DNA of 64,000 bases, taken from positions 55,119 to 119,118 of the forward strand of contig JAJONO010000008.1 of assembly GCA_021323535.1 (NCBI GenBank), written 5' to 3'. The notes under the pieces were generated by a model. It was given only the letters and a program-made list of their open reading frames with translations. It did no database searches and was not told the origin of the DNA. This DNA comes from Bacteroidota bacterium (GTDB lineage Bacteria > Bacteroidota > Bacteroidia > B-17B0 > Aurantibacillaceae). The position numbers and the translations under genes are program-made. Positions 61,873-64,000 of this stretch are shown here, in pieces (the stretch's first letter is position 1; each line of letters begins with the position of its first letter).

Positions 61873-62511
61873 TTGATCTTAAGCTTAATATATCAGACTT
61901 TTATCATTGTACTTCTGCTAACCTTTTCTTTTGGTCCCGCGTTTTTTGCACTGATAAACACCGGAATTAAACATGGATATAAAACAGGGTCGCTGTTGGC
62001 ATCAGGAATAGTTATCAGCGATTTTATGGTGTGTATCTTAATCATTTTCCTGGTTCATTACGGAGCCACTAATCTGATTCATGATGAAAAGAACCAGCGC
62101 TTTATGGGAATTCTTGCCGGACTCGTACTCGTTATTTTTGGCTCTTTGTATTTCAGAAAACCCGTTCCGAAAGGAGATGAAACTATAGAAATTCAAAAAC
62201 CAGCAGCTCACCTTATGTTACTTAAAGGTTTTTTTCTAAATTCCCTTAATCCGGCCGTATGGCTGCTTTGGCTGGGGAATGTTACCGCAGTGAGTAAAAC
62301 ATTGTATTATTCAGTGGTAAACATGATCATTTATTTCAGCATTACTCTTGGGCTCGTTCTTTTAGTAGAACTTGGCAAAGTATCGGCTGCTGGCAAATTG
62401 AAGAAATTTTTAAACGATAAGATCATGCATCGCGTAAACATTGTTACCGGCGCATTACTTGTTATTTTTGGATTTGTATTAATTTATAATCACTATTTTG
62501 AACACGCATGA
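61873..62511 (+). CDS. LysE/RhtB-family exporter
   Basis: 212 residues with a TTG start 4 bases after the GH3 stop. Six membrane helices; FSFGPAFFALINTGIKHGYKTG (about 19-40) is the family-typical first loop, and GFFLNSLNPAVWLLWLGN (about 117-134) the second signature. Members export amino acids or similar small molecules. Coupled to GH3 upstream (acyl-amino-acid formation) and overlapping DUF493 downstream (ATGA), so a GH3 product or its precursor may be the cargo; that link is inference. Confidence 0.88.
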   Translation: MILSLIYQTFIIVLLLTFSFGPAFFALINTGIKHGYKTGSLLASGIVISDFMVCILIIFLVHYGATNLIHDEKNQRFMGILAGLVLVIFGSLYFRKPVPKGDETIEIQKPAAHLMLLKGFFLNSLNPAVWLLWLGNVTAVSKTLYYSVVNMIIYFSITLGLVLLVELGKVSAAGKLKKFLNDKIMHRVNIVTGALLVIFGFVLIYNHYFEHA

Positions 62512-62780
62512 CAGCGGAAGAACTGGAAAAATTCAAACAGAAGCTCGAAGAGACCTCCACTTTTCCGAGTGTGTATATGTTTAAATTCATTGTGGAGAGT
62601 GAAAACCGCAAGATTGCCCTTGTTGAAAATCTTTTCGACGCTGAAGCGGATATTCATACCAAGGAAAGCGGAAATGGTCGTTATACCAGCATTACAGCCA
62701 AACAAGTGGTAATGAATGTAGATGAAGTGATCAACGTTTACAAAAAAGCCGCCGAAATAAAAGGAATTATTTTTCTCTGA
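62508..62780 (+). CDS. DUF493 (YbeD-like) family protein
   Basis: 90 residues, the normal length. FPSVYMFKFIVESENRKIALVENLF, then DIHTKESGNGRYTSITAKQVV and VDEVINVYKKAAEIKGIIFL reproduce the YbeD alpha/beta ferredoxin-like fold. The molecular role of the family is unknown; E. coli YbeD lies between dacA and lipB. Overlaps the LysE gene by 4 bases. Confidence 0.9.
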   Translation: MTAEELEKFKQKLEETSTFPSVYMFKFIVESENRKIALVENLFDAEADIHTKESGNGRYTSITAKQVVMNVDEVINVYKKAAEIKGIIFL

Positions 62781-62823
62781 TGGATCGCCCCGGATCTCAT
62801 CGCAACTAAAATTGATTTTTTAA

Positions 62824-63677
62824 ATGACATCCGTTCAACTTACTTCATCATTTCTTGATGTGACCATTAATTCGCAAGGCGCAGAACTGTGCAGCGTAAA
62901 AAACAAACAAGGGTTTGAATATATCTGGCAGGCCGATAAAGCCGTGTGGGCAAGGCATGCGCCCGTTCTCTTTCCCATTGTTGGAAAACTAAAAGATAAT
63001 TATTTTTTATACGAAAATAAAAAGTTTGAATTACCGCAACATGGTTTCGCGCGCGACATGCAGTTTGAACTGATGTCTTCCAGCGTGAATTGTTGCACAT
63101 TTCAATTGGTGTCTTCGGTTGAAACCGATCAGAAATATCCTTTCGATTTTGTTTTCAGAATCACGTTTGAATTAGAGAAAAACACCATCATTACAAAGTA
63201 TCAGATCAAAAACCTTTACGCCAGAGACATGTACGTTTCTATTGGCGCGCATCCCGGATTTAATTGTTTTGGCGGTAGCCGATTCGAAGATCATTACTTA
63301 GAGTTCGAAACTGATCTGTTACAGCAAACCCGTCTTCACGAAGGCTTACTGTCGGAGGTAAAAATGCCTTTAAATGCCCCAGACAAAAAATTGGACCTCT
63401 CGCTTTCCTTATTTGATAATGACGCGCTTGTATTTGAGAACAACCAGATCAATAAAATAAGTTTGTGTTCTAAAACATCTTCTCAAAAAATAATGATGGA
63501 ATGTAAAGGCTGGCCCTTTTTCGGAATATGGGCTAAAAAGGGCTGGTCTGCCTCGAGCCATGGTATGGAATTACTGATTCTGTAAATTCCAATCACGAGA
63601 TCAGCGATAAAAAAGGGATTTTACATCTGAAGGCATCGGAGGAATTCAATTGCGAGTTTAGTGTTAGTTTTACTTAG
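62824..63677 (+). pseudogene. Aldose 1-epimerase family gene (LacX-like) with a one-base frameshift
   Basis: The first frame codes 253 residues and stops at 63585: His73 in PQHGFARD and His143 in GAHPGFN are the epimerase active-site histidines. It ends abnormally with WSASSHGMELLIL. From about 63540 the third frame reads LVCLEPWYGITDSVN, then a normal family C-terminus ending SVSFT with TAG at 63675. Restoring one A to the A5 run at 63535-63539 gives about 284 residues, the usual length. So it is a frameshift mutation, an A-run sequencing error or slippage. If intact, the enzyme would mutarotate or epimerise a sugar or sugar phosphate. Confidence 0.85.
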
Positions 63678-63681
63678 ATGT

Positions 63682-63848
63682 TAAACCGCAAAGGTGCGAA
63701 GAAAGCGCAATGGACGCTATTCACTCCCGCTTTGCGAACTTCGCGGAATCTTAGCGCAATTCTGAGAGAAATCCTGCGACGGTTTGTAACCGCAGAGAAA
63801 CAAAGATGCAGAGAAAAACTATCTGCGAAATCAGCGCGATCTGCGTGA
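63682..63848. repeat. Intergenic repeat cluster (CGCAAAGGTGCGAAG / CGCAGAGAAACAAAG / GCGCGATCTGCGTGAG)
   Basis: ACCGCAAAGGTGCGAAGAAA is mirrored by CGCTTTGCGAACTTCGCGG, then CCGCAGAGAAACAAAGATGC, then TCAGCGCGATCTGCGTGAG. Three repeat types in one gap of 170 bases, between the epimerase and the acetyltransferase gene. Confidence 0.65.
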
Positions 63849-63850
63849 GC

Positions 63851-64000
63851 TTACAATTTATTCCAACCCTCGAAACTTATTTCAAACTTCACTTCTCCTT
63901 GGCCATGCATGCCGGTTTCTGTCCAGCCCGCTTTACGGTAAAACGATTCGGCGCGGGTATTGGGAGCAGTTCCCAACCACACTCTATTTTTTGTAACGGA
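63851..64000 (-). CDS. GNAT-family N-acetyltransferase, C-terminal 49 residues only
   Basis: Read on the minus strand; the start is beyond the right edge and TAA lies at 63851-63853. The visible part contains RVWLGTAPNTRAESFYRKAGW, the last helix-strand unit of a GNAT fold (acetyl-CoA pyrophosphate loop side, ARxFYxKxGF pattern), followed by TETGMHGQGEVKFEISFEGWNKL. Substrate not determinable. Confidence 0.82.
   Translation of the reverse strand, partial: SVTKNRVWLGTAPNTRAESFYRKAGWTETGMHGQGEVKFEISFEGWNKL

Overview
The window is chromosomal DNA from a member of the Bacteroidota (Bacteroidetes), probably an aerobic, free-living Flavobacteriia- or Cytophagia-like bacterium. The evidence is four secreted proteins with type IX secretion (T9SS) C-terminal sorting domains, an LpxC-FabZ fusion, a short housekeeping sigma factor of about 287 residues, several LytS/LytTR-type two-component systems, TPR-PP2C signalling proteins, and -7 promoter boxes of the form TAnnTTTG instead of -10 boxes. 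Genes are dense. No prophage, transposase or CRISPR array was seen. Both ends cut genes: a hybrid sensor kinase at the left (1-2411, minus) and a GNAT acetyltransferase at the right (63851-64000, minus).

Layout. 1-5.5 kb: a minus-strand operon of a tandem thioredoxin-like protein, a membrane protein and a TPR hybrid histidine kinase, divergent from a T9SS cargo protein. 5.6-10.2 kb: an ABC-2 permease fused to an M1 peptidase, with its ATPase. 10.3-15.4 kb: envelope genes (ABC ATPase, lpxA, lpxC-fabZ, a POTRA/beta-barrel protein, a CBS protein). 15.5-21.2 kb: pdxJ, an esterase, a tRNA(CAT) locus carrying a GIY-YIG nuclease between the tRNA and a broken tRNA copy, then mtnA, a class II aldolase and a HAD phosphatase, and a membrane-anchored peroxiredoxin. 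21.3-24.9 kb: rpoD, a cold-shock protein, a DEAD-box helicase and a fatty-acid desaturase. 25.1-29.3 kb: a TonB-dependent receptor with a LytS/LytTR pair. 29.5-36.5 kb: two exported proteins of unknown function and a methyltransferase-metH operon behind a SAM-I riboswitch. 36.5-42.3 kb: an NTF2-like protein, a DUF922 protein, LptD, a cell-wall amidase and an M23-type peptidase. 42.4-56.1 kb: a signalling block with two LytS/LytTR systems, two TPR-PP2C phosphatases, a STAS-like protein and two secreted beta-propeller T9SS proteins. 56.1-64 kb: a repeat-rich gap, a deiodinase-like T9SS protein, a gamma-carbonic-anhydrase-like protein, an M42 peptidase, a GH3/LysE/DUF493 operon and a frameshifted aldose-epimerase gene.

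Most unusual structures: (i) the tRNA, GIY-YIG nuclease, tRNA-3'-copy unit at 17.3-17.8 kb, which looks like a minimal tRNA-associated mobile element; (ii) the SAM-I riboswitch with a very long P3 arm and a readable terminator/antiterminator switch; (iii) the metH terminator, whose loop holds the start codon of the next gene; (iv) a family of palindromic CGCAGAT / CACAGATT / CACGAATT intergenic repeats. All assignments come from reading the sequence and from knowledge of the families; no database search was run.
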